From Plotosus lineatus (Eukaryota; Chordata; Actinopteri; Siluriformes; Plotosidae): a stretch of 64,000 nucleotides of DNA. The stretch spans positions 33,126,001 through 33,190,000 of the forward strand of contig CM045733.1 of the NCBI GenBank assembly GCA_024760905.1. The letters are read 5' to 3'. Positions 32,993-45,310 of this stretch are shown in pieces. The notes beneath the pieces were generated by a model that worked only from the letters and a program-made list of their open reading frames with translations, did not search any database and was not told the origin of the DNA. Position 1 is the first letter of the stretch; each line of letters starts with the position of its first letter. Position numbers and translations under genes: made by a program.

Positions 32993-33873
32993 CAGGGATC
33001 CATCACTTTCCGTGGATAATTGGGACCGAGATCCCCACGCGACCATCAAAATCCACTTAATAGGAAATCCCCCAAACCCCCCTGACTGACGTATATGTAT
33101 ATGTGTATATAATAACAATAAATACATATTTAATGCTATAAATGCTTATAATAACAATTAAACATTAAAAAAATAACATAAGATGTAAATAAAATATAAA
33201 TACACACATATGCAGATGGTATTGCATGAGAAGACGACACACATACAGATGTGCACATACAGATGCAACAATGTAAGTAGTTTTGATGGAAGATTTTGGG
33301 TTGTTTTTTGTTTTGTGCTGGTTTAGGTTTTTCTTTTGCATAATTGGCCTTGTTTTTGCATTTAATTGGGGCTGAGATCCCGACGTAACCATCGAAATCT
33401 GCGAAGTAGGATCACCCCCTCAACCCCCCTGACTGACGTATACATACATGTATATGTGTACAGTATATAATATCAATAAATACATATTTAATGCTATAAA
33501 TGCTTATAATAACAATTAAACATTCAAAAATAATGCATAAAATGTAAATAAAATATAAATACACACACACACACAGATACAGAGGCATGCGCACAGGCAC
33601 GCACGCGTACGCACTCAGATGTGCGCCTCAAAACAATGTAAGTAGTTTTGATGGGAGATTTTGGGTTGTTTTTTGTTTTGTGTTGTTGTTCTTTTTTTTT
33701 GGGGGGGGGGGGTTTACATAACTGACCTTGTTTTTGTGGCATTTTCCTTAACTTTCTCCCCTATTCTTCCTTAATTTCCTTATTTTTTTAAATCGATGAA
33801 TATTTAAAAAAAAAAAAAAACACGATGCACTGAAGCTGCATGAATTGAAGCGTAAAGTAGCGAGGCATCTCTG
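32993..33873. mobile_element. Second Tigger-like family, copy with internal duplication
   Basis: Starts TACAGGGATCCATCAC and ends GCGAGGCATCTCTGTA; TA duplication. The block at about 33045-33290 is repeated at about 33380-33650 (ACCCCCCTGACTGACGTATA, then TTAAATGCTATAAATGC-like sequence). No transposase. Directly follows a (GATA)n tract. Confidence 0.65.
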
Positions 33874-34273
33874 TATATTCATTCACTGTATAATCTCACC
33901 CTACTGCAGCATAACTTTTTCGTTCCTGTATCATATCAAGTAGTTCTACTTTTTCATGCAGCGTCATTACCTTTTCCTGGCACTTAGGCTCCTTACCAGA
34001 AGCCTGAGAATATGCACGGCATTTGGGTCGCATCATAGAGCTTAACTGGTAATTAAAAACACACAAAAAAATGCACATTGACAACTTGTGTGCAAGTGAG
34101 AAAAAAGGGGTGTATACATCACCTCAACCAATCAGCAGGAGGGAGAAACAAAAGCTTTCAGCCATTGGCTAAATTTGAATCACGTGCAAGTTATTTCCGG
34201 GTTTGTCGGCAATCTGTGAGTATGCGGGGGCATGAGTGCAAAACCATGAATGGTCAAGGGCCTACTGTATATA

Positions 34274-34487
34274 CTAGTATATCCCCAGTACAGCTAACTG
34301 GGTTATCAAAGGCCAGCCATGTTTCTCATTGTCTATGGGCTGAGGCATGTAAAAGAACCATTGCTGACTTTCATCAAAGAGTAAGCTGCATAGCCATCAG
34401 CGTGTTTCCGCCCTGCGATGGTCTGGTGAGCTGCCCAGGGTGTACTCTGCTACTCTGCCCTCACCCAGAGTCAGCTAAGATGGCCGC
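34274..34487 (+). mobile_element. SINE-B, headless
   Basis: Starts in the body (CAGTACAGCTAACTGGG) and ends before the final tail; a (TG)n run (34499-34523) follows. Confidence 0.7.
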
Positions 34488-34523
34488 CATATATATATAG
34501 TGTGTGTGTGTGTGTGTGTGTGT

Positions 34524-35020
34524 AGGCTGCAAAGCGTTCAGCGTGTTTCTGTCCCTTGCTAAAGGGTTGTGTCTAGAAGGGCATCCGAAGTAAAAACCTA
34601 TGCCAAATCAGTTCAGTTCATTTTCTGTAACCGCTTAATCCTAACTTGGGTCGCGGGGAGGCTGGCGCCCATCCCAGCCAACTTTGGGCGAGGGCAGAGT
34701 ACACCCTGGACAGCTCGCAAGGCCATCATAGGGCGTAAACACGCTGACGGCTTTGCAGCCTACTCTTGTCGAAAGTCAGCAATGGTTCTTTTACATGCCT
34801 CACACCATAGACAGTGAGAGACATGGCCGGCCTTTGATAACCCAGTTAGCTGCACTGGGGGGGACAGTGACAACCTTGTGCAGAGTGGGACTCGAACCCC
34901 CAACCTTTGGATCAGTGATCCAGTGCCTTAAACCACTAGACCACCACTGCCCCTCTGTGCCAAATCAAATCTGCAAATCATTTGCTGTGGCGACCCCTCA
35001 TAAAGGGAAAAAGTCGAATA
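34524..35020 (+). mobile_element. SINE-A fragment split by a nested SINE-B
   Basis: 34524-34610 and 34958-35020 together form a SINE-A body end and tail; the gap is the SINE-B at 34611-34957, with TGCCAAATCA repeated on both sides (34601-34610, 34958-34967). Confidence 0.78.
34611..34957 (-). mobile_element. SINE-B nested in SINE-A
   Basis: Full minus-strand copy, GTTCAGTTCATTTTCTGTAA to CACCACTGCCCC. Younger than the SINE-A it interrupts. Confidence 0.85.
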
Positions 35021-35034
35021 TAGATATATACTAT

Positions 35035-35370
35035 GGGGCAGTGGTGGTCTAGTGGTATAGGGTGCTGGATCGCTGATCCAAAGGTTGGGGGTTCGAGTCC
35101 CACTCTCCACAAGGTTGTCACTGTCCCTCCCAGTGCAGCTAACTGGGTTATCAAAGGCGGGCCATGTCTCTCACTGTCTATGGTGAGAGGCATATAAAAG
35201 CACCATTGCTGACTTTCGTAAAGAGTAGCTGCAAAGTCGTCAGCGTGTTTCTGTCCCTTACTAAAAAAAGGTTGTGACAGGAAGGGCGTCCGATGTAAAA
35301 ACCTCTGCCAAATCAAATGTGCGAATCAGATGATTCGCTGTGGCGACTCCTGAGTAACCAAAAGGAAGAC

Positions 35371-35373
<3 letters not shown>
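35035..35373 (+). mobile_element. SINE-A
   Basis: Full copy from GGGGCAGTGGTGGTCTAG to AACCAAAAGGAAGACAG. A 140-bp (TA)n tract starts exactly at its 3' end. Confidence 0.87.
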
Positions 35374-35374
<1 letters not shown>

Positions 35375-35468
<94 letters not shown>

Positions 35469-35484
35469 TGTATGTATATACACA

Positions 35485-35521
<37 letters not shown>
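35375..35521. repeat. (TA)n tract
   Basis: About 140 bp of TA with two ACAGTATA/ATACTGTA breaks that are mirror images. Confidence 0.95.
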
Positions 35522-35526
<5 letters not shown>

Positions 35527-36149
35527 CGTGTGTTAGCATGCTGTGTGTTCACTTCACTGTGTGGTTAACCAAATTGATGTAGAACATGAAGAAATATAAA
35601 GTGCAAGTAAATTAGAACTCGAGGTGGTGCTTGTAGACCTCAGTGCAGATTACCTTCTGTTCTATACTGCACATGCTGCAAATTTCACTCCATAAATAAA
35701 GATTATTTTACTGTTTTCACAACATAACTGCTGACCCCATTATGACCTTTTTCTTATCGTCCAACAGAGACCGATGTTATATAAATAAAGCAGTGGGCTG
35801 GCACACAGAGTGCAGATTTGCTAGGTATGTTCTGACCACTTGCTACAGTCCACGTGTTTGTTCCTCCTGTGCTTGAGCGAGTTTCCTCCAGGATCCTTGT
35901 TTTCCTTCTGCATACCATAGTGAATAAGTGTGTGCATGGTGCCCAGCAATGGATTACTCAAGACATCCAGATCTCTCTGTGACCAGCTTTGGACCCAGAG
36001 AGACCATTAGGATGATAATAGCTATCATGAGATGAGAGGGATGTTAATCTAACATGAAACTGCTTTATTTCTTTATTTCCATCCCAAAAGCATCCAGGAC
36101 ACCACACTGCTGGGAATGTGCGTTTTTCAAAGCATAATAACGTCCTGCA

Positions 36150-36594
36150 TCCCATTTATAGCAATCACGTGACCTGCCGCCTGTATCAGACAGGAAATTG
36201 TGGCGCATGTATTGATGCGTTCATTAGCTGCACACATCCAAATTATTCCTCTCCATGGCTCGTGCACGAGTGAGTGCACTACGCTTATGAAAAATGAATG
36301 ACGCCCCTCACGTGATGATGCCTCTCACTAGCGGTCCCATATAGCGCTCGTGATCAAAAGCGGAGTGGATACGACGCAAGGCGCTCACGTTCCCGGCATG
36401 CATTGGGGAGCTGTGTATTGAGGAAGCCGTGGTGTAGTTGTTGTGGCGCGAGCGCAGGGAATCTCCACATCCGAGAATATTCTCTCTAAAAAAACAAAAA
36501 ACAAAACAAAACAAAAAAACCAAAAAAGAAAAAACCCAAACAAAACGTAAAGAAGAAGAAGAAGAAGACGGAAAAACCGGACCGGACGCACTGA
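36150..36594 (+). promoter_or_regulatory. Possible promoter and 5' non-coding exon of the synapsin gene
   Basis: Compared with its AT-rich surroundings this stretch is rich in CpG (around 36300-36460: CACGTGATGATG, TAGCGCTCGTG, GGCGCGAGCGC) and is nearly free of recognised repeats. It ends GGACGCACTGAG|GTAACC, a good donor at 36594/36595. The synapsin coding exon at 62085 starts with a splice acceptor, so an upstream non-coding exon must exist; this is the best candidate seen. Inference only; the intron would be about 25 kb. Confidence 0.35.
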
Positions 36595-36599
36595 GGTAA

Positions 36600-37649
36600 C
36601 CGAAAATCCATCACAACAATAAAAATAAATAGAGTATTCCAATTGGTGTTGAACGCTCTTGAACGCGGCATTATTGAAGCAGGTGTGACTGCGTTGTGCA
36701 GGAATTAACACTGGTGTGTTCTGTACTTACTGGAGCAGTTCATACGGAGACAGGCAGAGAACATAAACCGCTCCCAGTTCCTATTGGATAGCATTTGTAA
36801 ACTGCAGATTCAGAATGAATATTTATGCAATGCATGGCATATTTATTATTTCTTGCAATTGCCTTGTATAATACACGGAGCTGTATGATGCATGATGAGC
36901 ATCACTGATTCCGGATGTGTGCAAAGAATCAATGGAGGGATTTCCCCACCCTCCCTGTTGGCTTGTCAGCGGGTTTCTTCCTCAAGTTGACGATGACAAC
37001 AAAAATGCAGGTGTGATCATATTTATTAATAATTTGTTTGTGCGCACTTGGGAAAGGCGCGAGGGCGCTTGTTGATCATTTTGCTTCCGCACGCGCTCGA
37101 CCATGGACATGCTCCTGCCTTCCCGTGAAATTAGTGTTAGGCCGAAAATATCTTACATCCCAGTTTTACATGCATTGCATTGGTGAGTCATTCGAATTCC
37201 AATTTTTTTTTTCCCCCTCTCCAAATCCTTTGCATTAGACTGAATGAGTTCTAGTGTGATTGATCACTGAACAAACCCGCAGTCTGCATCATACTGTATC
37301 TCCAGTGTTTTAGAATATACTAGTAGGTGTAATGCTCTTGAAATACTGATGAAAATGGAGAGCACATGAAGGAAAAAAAAAAAAAAAAAACACCCACTGC
37401 AAATTAACCATTTAATACAATAGGTGCATGTATTACTCTTGATCCCTGCATTTTCAGCACCTGCTCTACCTGGTCAGCGCCAGTCCCTGAGCATCAGCCT
37501 GAGGAGGGAAATACCCCATTCTCTGATTCACACCTGATGTGTGACATATCTGATGTGAATTAATATAGACAGTCCATTTCAAGGCATGCTTATGGGAGGT
37601 GGGAGGAAACCAGAGAACCCAGTAGAAACCTATTCAAACAACAGAGAGA

Positions 37650-37688
<39 letters not shown>

Positions 37689-38070
37689 ATGCAGTGAAGT
37701 TTAGGATCGAAGTACTGGAGCCGATGCTACCTGCATGCCATCATACTGTATTTTACAAGTATACAAACAGAATAATGATATATATTGTAATATATTACAT
37801 AATAAAGTTATTAAATACTTCACATTCGTGGTGCCATCTGACTGGCTTGTTGTCCCAGAATAATGCACATTAGTATATACTACACGGGAATAGCATGAAC
37901 TGATTGGCCTGCTGTCTGTGGACATTATTATTCATTCAAAATATTTCCTAATTTCAGATCGGTGAAAAGCCACAAGAAAATCCTTTATGTTCTTTTAAGA
38001 GCCAATTTATCCATCATTACCCATGTTAAATTATTTTTGCACATTTGGAATTTGCTTCCTCCTCATAGGT
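36600..38070. other. Low-repeat region after the possible synapsin promoter
   Basis: 36960-37140 is again CpG-richer (GCGCGAGGGCGCTTG, CGCACGCGCTCGACC). 37380-37640 has poly-A and traces of an old SINE (GGTGGGAGGAAACCAGAG). No exon could be supported. Confidence 0.4.
37652..37686. repeat. (GT)n microsatellite
   Basis: Seventeen or so GT units. Confidence 0.93.
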
Positions 38071-38071
38071 A

Positions 38072-38390
38072 TTATTCATTCATTCATTTTTTTTAACTGC
38101 TTAGTCCTAATTAGGGTCGTGGAGAGGCTGGTGCCCATCTCAGCTGACTCTGGGTGAGGGCAGAGTACACCCTGGACAGGCTATTGCAGGGCAGAAAGAC
38201 ACTGACAGCTATACAGCTCCTCTTGACAAAAGTCAAAAGCAAGGGTTCTTTTACACACCTCATGCCATACAGCGAGAGACATGGCCGGCCTTTGATAACC
38301 CGGTTAGCTGCATGGGGGAGGGGCTTGAACCCTCAACCTTAGGATTGGTAATCCAGCACCTTACCACTGGGCCACAACTGCTCCTCATAG
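38072..38390 (-). mobile_element. SINE-B
   Basis: Minus-strand copy; the flanking CTCATAGGTATTAT appears on both sides (from about 38054 and 38384), a likely target duplication. Confidence 0.82.
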
Positions 38391-38842
38391 GTATTATATA
38401 TTGTAAGATATAATAAATAATAGGAATGCGCCACACTAGACCGATTCACTGTCTTGGTTCGTCAGTTAGTTGCTGATCGGCTGAAGAATATCCGAGAGTG
38501 AATAGCAATGAAACATGATGGCGGTGCAAGGTTTTGCTACTCAACAAGGCTGTCAGCAGGGTGTCGCCTATCTGTTTTCCTCGTCACCTCCCAAAGAAAG
38601 CTCGTGAGAAAATGGCTGCCTGTTGTCAAGTCGTGGCCGATTCACACCTGCTACACCGCACATTTTTGAAAATATTTGGAATCACTCATAAAACAATTAT
38701 AGGATTTGGGTTTTGATATGAAGAATTATTCAGATCTTGGAAATCTTTGTCCTTGGAGAGTAAAATCCTCTTGACTGAAATAATTCACCATATTATACTT
38801 CACCTCATTCAGTAATTGCTTATTATCCCCAGTGGATAATGT

Positions 38843-39188
38843 CTTCCTTTCGGCTTTTTCCCTTTTACTCGGGAGTCGCCACAGCGAATCATTTGATTCG
38901 CACGTTTGATTTGGCAGAGGTTTTTACGTCAGATGCCCTTCCTGTCACAACCCTTTTAGCAAGGGACAGAAACACGCTGACGACTTTGCAGCTACTCTTT
39001 ACGAAAGTCAGCAATGGTTCTTTTACATGCCTCTCACCATAGACAGTGAGAGACATGGCCCGCCTTTGATAACCCAGTTAGCTGCACTGGGGGGGGGGGC
39101 AGTGACAACCTTGTGGAGAGTGGGACTCGAACCCCCAACCTTTGGATCAGCGATCCAGCGTCCTATACCACTAGACCACCACTGCCCC
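38843..39188 (-). mobile_element. SINE-A
   Basis: Full copy with 19-bp duplication TATCCCCAGTGGATAATGT (38824-38842, 39189-39207), the longest and clearest in the window; a fairly recent insertion. Confidence 0.9.
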
Positions 39189-39954
39189 TATCCCCAGTGG
39201 ATAATGTTTGAATCAAAATGGTGAACACTATCAGTTTGTCGTAATCACTTGGACCAGGCGGTGTCATCATTTTAATGCTTTTAAAGGAGAAACATAATCC
39301 ATAAAAAATGCTGTTTTAGTTTGCTTTTCTTGTTTCCATGTGGTGAACAAAAACTTTAAATGAGTTTAAAGAACTCTATGACAACTTATGCTCAAGGAAT
39401 TCTCCTGCCTTTTCACAATTGAATGTACTGCCAGTGTATAAAAATAATCTATAACTTTTTAAATTTAGTTTTTTCCATTTTCCTCTGTTGGAAAAACGAA
39501 AGCAATTGCTCATCTCGGACTCGGTGGATGTCTCAAATTGAATATAACTTGATATTCTGTCTTGCTGACTATTTAGTAAAATTAGTAACTTTTTGTTGAG
39601 TAATTGGTAATCCGCTAACTCCCAAACTCGGGACTATGCTCAGATTGAAAAGGAGGACAGAGATGCACAGCTTGTCACGGTCACGGATACAGACATTTTA
39701 GAGATTTAAATGCAATCCCAAAAGGTACAAATAAAAATACAATTCGGTCTTCAAGTGAAAAAGAACCATTTTCTTACTTCAAATGGCTTAAAAAAATACT
39801 TCAGAAGATGCAGTAATTTGACCCGTCTTAAAAATACAAAAATAAGCAAAATAAATTGTCCTGCAGTGCACACTTAAACAAGGTTCAGTGGCTCCGTGGG
39901 CGTTGGTCTGTTTAGTGAGTTCTACAGATGTTGAGGTGAATAATTGTTATCTGT

Positions 39955-40230
39955 AGGCAAAAGTTTGTGGACACCTGACCATAGGACCCCGATGTTTTTC
40001 TTCATCAAACTTGCCAAAAAGTTTGCAAGCACACAATTATATCAAATGCCTCTGCTTGGTGTAGCATTACAACTTCCCTTTCCTGGCGCTCTGAGAACTA
40101 AACCTGTTCGGGCATATCTCTGTGCACCAAGCAAACTCCGTGATTTGAATCTTGCAGTGTTCTGACCTCAATTGCACCGAACTCATTTGGAATCAAGTGA
40201 AACACTGACTGTACCCCACACCTTCTCACA
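39955..40230 (+). mobile_element. Short Tc1-type relic or MITE
   Basis: Begins GGCAAAAGTTTGTGGACACC, the end motif of a widespread fish Tc1 family, and contains fragments of its C-terminal half: the CTGACCTCAATTGCACCGAA block matches the DLNP(I/T)E region at nucleotide level. Strongly decayed; no ORF. Confidence 0.5.
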
Positions 40231-41094
40231 TTATATTTATGCCTAACCTCATACATACGTAATCGAATGATCACAATTCTCCACATCCACACACCAAAAT
40301 CGAGTGAAAAGGGTCAGATCCTCATACACCTTGGGCCAGAAAGTAAAATTTAATGGTAACACTGTTTAGTCGGTGCTAAATTATGAAATAATAACAGCCA
40401 ACTTGTACAGTTGCACTCTGTGGGTTTTTCAATCAGTATATCATAGAGGACAATAATTTACACAATAATATTTAACCCTACAATACTGCACATACAATGT
40501 GTTTGCTATAGTACGTATATTGATTTAATTTGACTGAGACAATTTATTCACTCAGATGTTTGTCGAGGTTGCTCTGTGTTAAGGTTATCTGTGTTAAAAA
40601 ACATCTCTGAAGCACCTCGTCAACAAATGCTAGGGTTACAGTGTATGATGCCCAAGTCTGATTTGAATGAGGTACACTTTCAAGTACTACTGCATATTTT
40701 GGGTGCAGAGAAGAGTAAGGCTCATGAGTCATCTAACCCTGAAAGCATTTTAGGATTTTAACTGCATTGGTTTATTTTTAGCATGTGATTGCTCCTCTAA
40801 AGGATATGAAACACAAATTTTCTCATCTCTGTATTTTCCATTAATCAGGATAGTGTATTGTGAGACTATGCAGTGTTCCGATGTTATTTTACTAATACTC
40901 ATATGGTGCTTTTTTTCATGGAAAGGGTGGATTTTCAGTGTAACATTAGCAGCTCTAAATTCTCTGGTTCTTCAGCTCATATCAGTGACTGGGTGAGGTT
41001 TTGCACATATCCTGATGTCGTTGTGGGCTTTTTTGGGTTTCTGGGCTGTCTCACATACTCGTAAGATTGTATTGGCTTTTCCAAATTACCCCAA

Positions 41095-41095
<1 letters not shown>
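40231..41095. other. No gene seen
   Basis: AT-rich sequence with no recognised repeat; presumed intron of the synapsin gene if its first exon is near 36.6 kb. Confidence 0.4.

Positions 41096-41097
<2 letters not shown>

Positions 41098-41146
<49 letters not shown>
41098..41146. repeat. (AC)n microsatellite
   Basis: About 24 units, before the SINE-B at 41168. Confidence 0.95.
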
Positions 41147-41151
<5 letters not shown>

Positions 41152-41167
41152 CTCGGTGCTTATCAGT

Positions 41168-41489
41168 TCAGTTCATTTTCTGTAACCGCTTCATCCTAAT
41201 TAGGGTCGCGGGGAGGCTGGTGCCCATCCCAGCCAACTCAGGGCGAGGGCAGCTCGCCAGGCCATCGCAGGGCGGAAACACGCTGACGGCTTTGCAGCCT
41301 ACTCTTGTCGAAAGTCAGCAATGGTTCTTTTACATGCCTCACACCATGGACAGTGAGAGACATGGCCAGCCTTTGATAACCCAGTTAGCTGCACTGGGAG
41401 AACAGTGACAACCTGTGGAGAGTGGGACTCGAACCCCCAACCTTTGGATCAGCGATCCGGCGCCTTATACTACTAGACCACCACTGCCC
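41168..41489 (-). mobile_element. SINE-B
   Basis: Duplication CTCGGTGCTTATCAGT / CTCGGTGCTGATCAGT (41152-41167, 41490-41505). Follows an (AC)n tract. Confidence 0.86.
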
Positions 41490-41505
41490 CTCGGTGCTGA
41501 TCAGT

Positions 41506-41801
41506 ACACTTAATTCTAATTAGGGTCGTGGGGAAGCTGGAGCCCATCTCAGCTGACTCTGAGCAAGGGCAGAGTACACCCCAGACAGCTCACCTAGCCA
41601 TCGCCGGGCAGAAAAAGACTGACAGCTGTGCAGCCTACTCATGATGAAGGTCAGCGATGGTTCACAAACAGTGAGAGACATGGCCAGGCTTTGATAACCC
41701 AGTTAGTTGCACTGGGACAGAGGAGAGACAACCATTGACAGTGGGGTATGAACCCCCAGCCTTGGGATATGTAATCCAGTCCCACCAGGCTACCATTGCC
41801 C
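41506..41801 (-). mobile_element. SINE-B, older copy
   Basis: Diverged minus-strand copy; its tail end was the target of the SINE-B at 41168-41489. Confidence 0.8.
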
Positions 41802-41819
41802 GATTCAGTCAGTTGTTGC

Positions 41820-41859
<40 letters not shown>
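41820..41859. repeat. (TTA)n microsatellite
   Basis: About 13 units, right after two SINE-B copies. Confidence 0.93.
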
Positions 41860-42178
41860 CAATTGATTATTTCTGTTGTGTTGAATTGAGACAATTGGAT
41901 TACACTCAATTCAAATTTGAGCTCTGTGTATTATGTACTCAATTTCTTCACTGTTTTATCCGAATAAAATCATTATCAATGATTTATCTTCACTTGAGTG
42001 AAAGAATCCATACAAAATGTTTCTCGGTGCATTTCATTAGATTGTCTGTTATGCCTACTTTCAAGGCAGCAAAAAATTGTTGCATCTACTTTTGTTTATG
42101 AGCTCGACCATATGTTTCAAAAGCATCTCATTCCCCTTTTGTCTCTCTGCCTTCTGTGAGGTAGTCTTTTCTGTGTTG

Positions 42179-42467
42179 GCTTTTTACACCCGAGCCTAGT
42201 GGCTCATCAGGCCGGTGCTTATCCCCGGTTTCCATAGCGTGCAGTGACCAGGAGTTCAACTCCTCCTGGATGGGTCGCAAGTCCATCACAGGTTACCGTC
42301 CCAGTATATTTTACTGGTACCCATTTATACTGCTGGGTGAACAGAGGCACACTTGTGGTTAAGACCTTGCCCAGTGGTCTTAGCACAGTGGGGGTCTAAC
42401 TGGGATTCGAACCCACAACCTCCCGATCATGAGCCCAGCACCCTAACCACTACACCACCGGCCCCAC
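42179..42467 (-). mobile_element. SINE-C
   Basis: Minus-strand copy from the complement of GGCTCGGGTGTAAAAAGCC to CTACACCACCGGCCCC. Confidence 0.83.
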
Positions 42468-42819
42468 ATCCCTTCTGTGAAGGGTAAAGCCCAATTATTC
42501 CACCTCAGACAGTTTTTGTTTGGCTTTCTCAAGCCTTTGCGTATACTGTGCATTCCATTAACTTCTCATTTCCATCATTTCGGAAACTGTCAGAGCTATG
42601 CTTTATGTGGTTCTTCCACTAAATATTCTCACAGATCTTGAAGCACACAGTTGTATACAGTGGAATATCTCTGTGTGGTGCAGGTGTTAGAATTTTCCTT
42701 TAGTGGAAATAAAAGACCCAAACCTGCTCCAGAACTACAACACCCCATACACACAGCACTTTCTTGCCATCATGCATCTGGTCATGTAATGTACAATCCA
42801 TAAGATAGTAAGGAAAACC

Positions 42820-43154
42820 TTAGGGGCAGTGGTGGTCTAGTGGTATTGGGTGCTGGACCGCTGATCCAAAGGTTGGGGGTTCGAGTCCCACTCTCCACAA
42901 GGTTGTCACTGTCCCCCCCCCCCAGTGCAGCTAACTGGGTTATCAAAGGCAGGCCATGTCTGTCACTGTCTATGGTGAGAGGCATGTAAAAGAACCATTG
43001 CTGACTTTCGTAAAGGGTAGCTGCAAAGCCGTCAGTGTGTTTCTGTCTGACAGGAAGGGCATTTGATGTAAAAACCTCTGCCAAATCAAACGTGCGAATC
43101 AGATGAGTCGCTGGGGTGACTCCTGAGTAAAAGGGAAAAAGCCGAAAGGGAGAC
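42820..43154 (+). mobile_element. SINE-A
   Basis: Full copy with duplication AGTAAGGAAAACC (42807-42819, 43155-43167). Confidence 0.88.
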
Positions 43155-43189
43155 AGTAAGGAAAACCATCACTGTGCCGGATCAATTCC

Positions 43190-43537
43190 ACTGTTCATTT
43201 CATTTTCTGTAACCGCTTAATCCTAATTAGGGTCACAGGGAGGCTGGTGTCCATCCCAGCCGACTCCAGGCGAGGGCAGAGTACACCCTGTAGAGCTCGC
43301 CAGGCCATCGCAGGGCGGAAACACAATGACGGCTTTGCAGCTACTCTTGTCGAGAGTCAGCAATGGTTCTTTTACATGAACCTCTCACCATAGACCGTGA
43401 GAGACACAGCCAGTCTTTGATAACCCAGTTAGCTGCACTGGGGGGACAATGACAATCTTGTGGAGAGTGGGACTCGAACCCCCAACCTGAGGATCAGCAA
43501 TCCAGCACCCTATACCTCTAGGCCACCACTGTCCAAT
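43190..43537 (-). mobile_element. SINE-B
   Basis: Full minus-strand copy; the end is followed by a short (AATTC)n run at 43534-43555. Confidence 0.84.
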
Positions 43538-44164
43538 TCAATTCAATTCAATTCAAATGTTATGACAATGAAGACATCTGTGAGGCGTACATGGCCAGAT
43601 GTTTCACGGTACTAAAAATGTACATGAACCGGCTCATATTTTTACATAAGACCATTTCCCAAACCAACTGGAATGGCCACTGAATATCCACAGTAATCCT
43701 AACAGTGTTCATGTACCCAAAATGATTTTGTTAGAATAAGTTCCACTGACCTGGGAAGGTTTGTTGGGGTTTGTGATCATTCAGAAACAATAGTGAGACT
43801 GAGGTATGTGGTGTTCCAGTTTATCCCAAACGTGTAGAGTTGAGGCAAGGATCAAGGGAAGGGAGGAAAAACCACATACTGTATCGTGTAAATGTGATGG
43901 TCACGTGTTCACATAGTGTACATTTCACTATCAAGCAATCATTCACCAGCAGCTGGATGGAAAGATTGACTTGATGTGTGGCAATGACTGATATCAATTC
44001 ATTCACGGTACTGACACATTCGCAAACAGAACATATTTACTTTGAGTCTGCCAGGACACACACTGTACAGAGTGTCTCATGTGTGGGGGTGTTGTACTGC
44101 TGTCTCTTTTGTGGCTTCCAGTAACACAGTATTTTCCTGGTTCACACTTAAAGAACACATTACC

Positions 44165-44400
44165 CTTCACTCCAGCCGTAGCTAGTGGTTAGTGAAAGGT
44201 CGCTAGTTCGATTCCCGATGCATTGCGGTGGGGGGTGAGCAGCCCCTTCCCTTCCTCCACATAAATACCTGAAGTGCCCTTGAGCATGGCACCTAACCCC
44301 CAACTGCTCTCCCGGGACACTGATGTGTGTGGCAGCCCACTGCTCCGAGTGCATGCGCGCTCACTTTTGATGGGTTAAATACAGAGGAAATAATTTCTCT
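44165..44400 (+). mobile_element. Another tRNA-headed fish SINE
   Basis: GTAGCTAGTGGTTAGTGAAA, B box TAGTTCGATTCCCG, then TGAGCATGGCACCTAACCC, CCACTGCTCCGAGTGCATG and GATGGGTTAAATACAGAGG, the core of a widespread fish SINE. Confidence 0.72.
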
Positions 44401-44418
44401 TACGGGATTAATACAGTA

Positions 44419-44838
44419 CAGGGATCCCTCACTACTTCGCGCTTCACTTCATGTGACTTCAGTGCATTGTGTTTTTTTTTTTTTTTTAATATTCATCGAA
44501 TTAAAAAATAAGGAAATTAAGGAAGAATAGGGGGGAAAGTCAAGGAAAATGCCACAAAAACAAGGCCAATTATGCAACAAAAAAAAAAAACATCTGAGTG
44601 CGTGTGCGCACGTGTCTGTATGTGTGTGTATTTATACTGTATTTTAGTTACATCTTATGCATTATTTTTGAATGTTTGTTATTATAAGCATTTATAGCAT
44701 TGGATATATATTTATTGATATTATATACAGACATACATGTACATATACGTCAGTCGGCATGGTGATCCTACTTCACGGATTTCGGTGGTCACCTGGTGAT
44801 CTCGTTCCCAATTAACCTTGGAAAGTGAGGGATCCCTG
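44419..44838. mobile_element. Second Tigger-like family, short copy
   Basis: Perfect terminal repeats CAGGGATCCCTCACT and AGTGAGGGATCCCTG, TA at 44417-44418 and 44839-44840. Interior matches 32993-33873 in inverse order, including GACTGACG-like and TATAAATGC blocks. 420 bp, non-coding. Confidence 0.75.
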
Positions 44839-44867
44839 TATACCAAAAAAAAAAAAAAAAAAAAGAT

Positions 44868-45310
44868 TTACCATCAGATTCAGAATCAGTTTTATTGGCC
44901 GAATTTGTGTTGACAAAAAAAGGAAATTGAGTCCGGTTTAACTTCACTCACTGTACAGGAAATATTATACTAAAGCTTATACAAAATTTAAGGAAAATAA
45001 GGATAAACAGAAAGTTAAGAACCAAACTAAGGAACCTATACAAAAAAGAAAAAGTGAAAATATAATATTAAATTTACAGTTGAGTGAAAACATTGTAATT
45101 GAGTCCAAACCAGTGTTCATAAGATAGTTTAGTAAACAACATATGTGCACAGTAGGTTATTTCGCAGTGGAGAAGAAACACGCAAGAACAAAGTACTATC
45201 AAGCGAAGTATCTGTAGCACCACCATGGTGAGCCTCAGTACAGTAGGTGTCCTGATCCTTTGTCAGAAAGAATTTTGATCAGTGAATCGCTGACATAAAA
45301 CCATAATTAA
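44868..45310 (-). mobile_element. Possible LINE 3' UTR relic
   Basis: TCAGAATCAGTTTTATTGGC, CAAAAAAAGGAAATTGAGTC looks like the reverse of the 3' end of a common fish LINE (…CCAATAAAACTGATTCTGA). No coding part. Confidence 0.4.

Noticed and set aside
35261..35568. Open frames reading Tyr-Ile repeats
   Set aside because: Products of (TA)n tracts; likewise at 48447-48803, 51632-52170 and 56280-56567.
42575..42780. Second Tc1-type relic (GTGGTTCTTCCACTAAATAT, GAAGCACACAGTTGTATAC)
   Set aside because: Resembles the relic at 39955 in two blocks only; too decayed to list as a feature.
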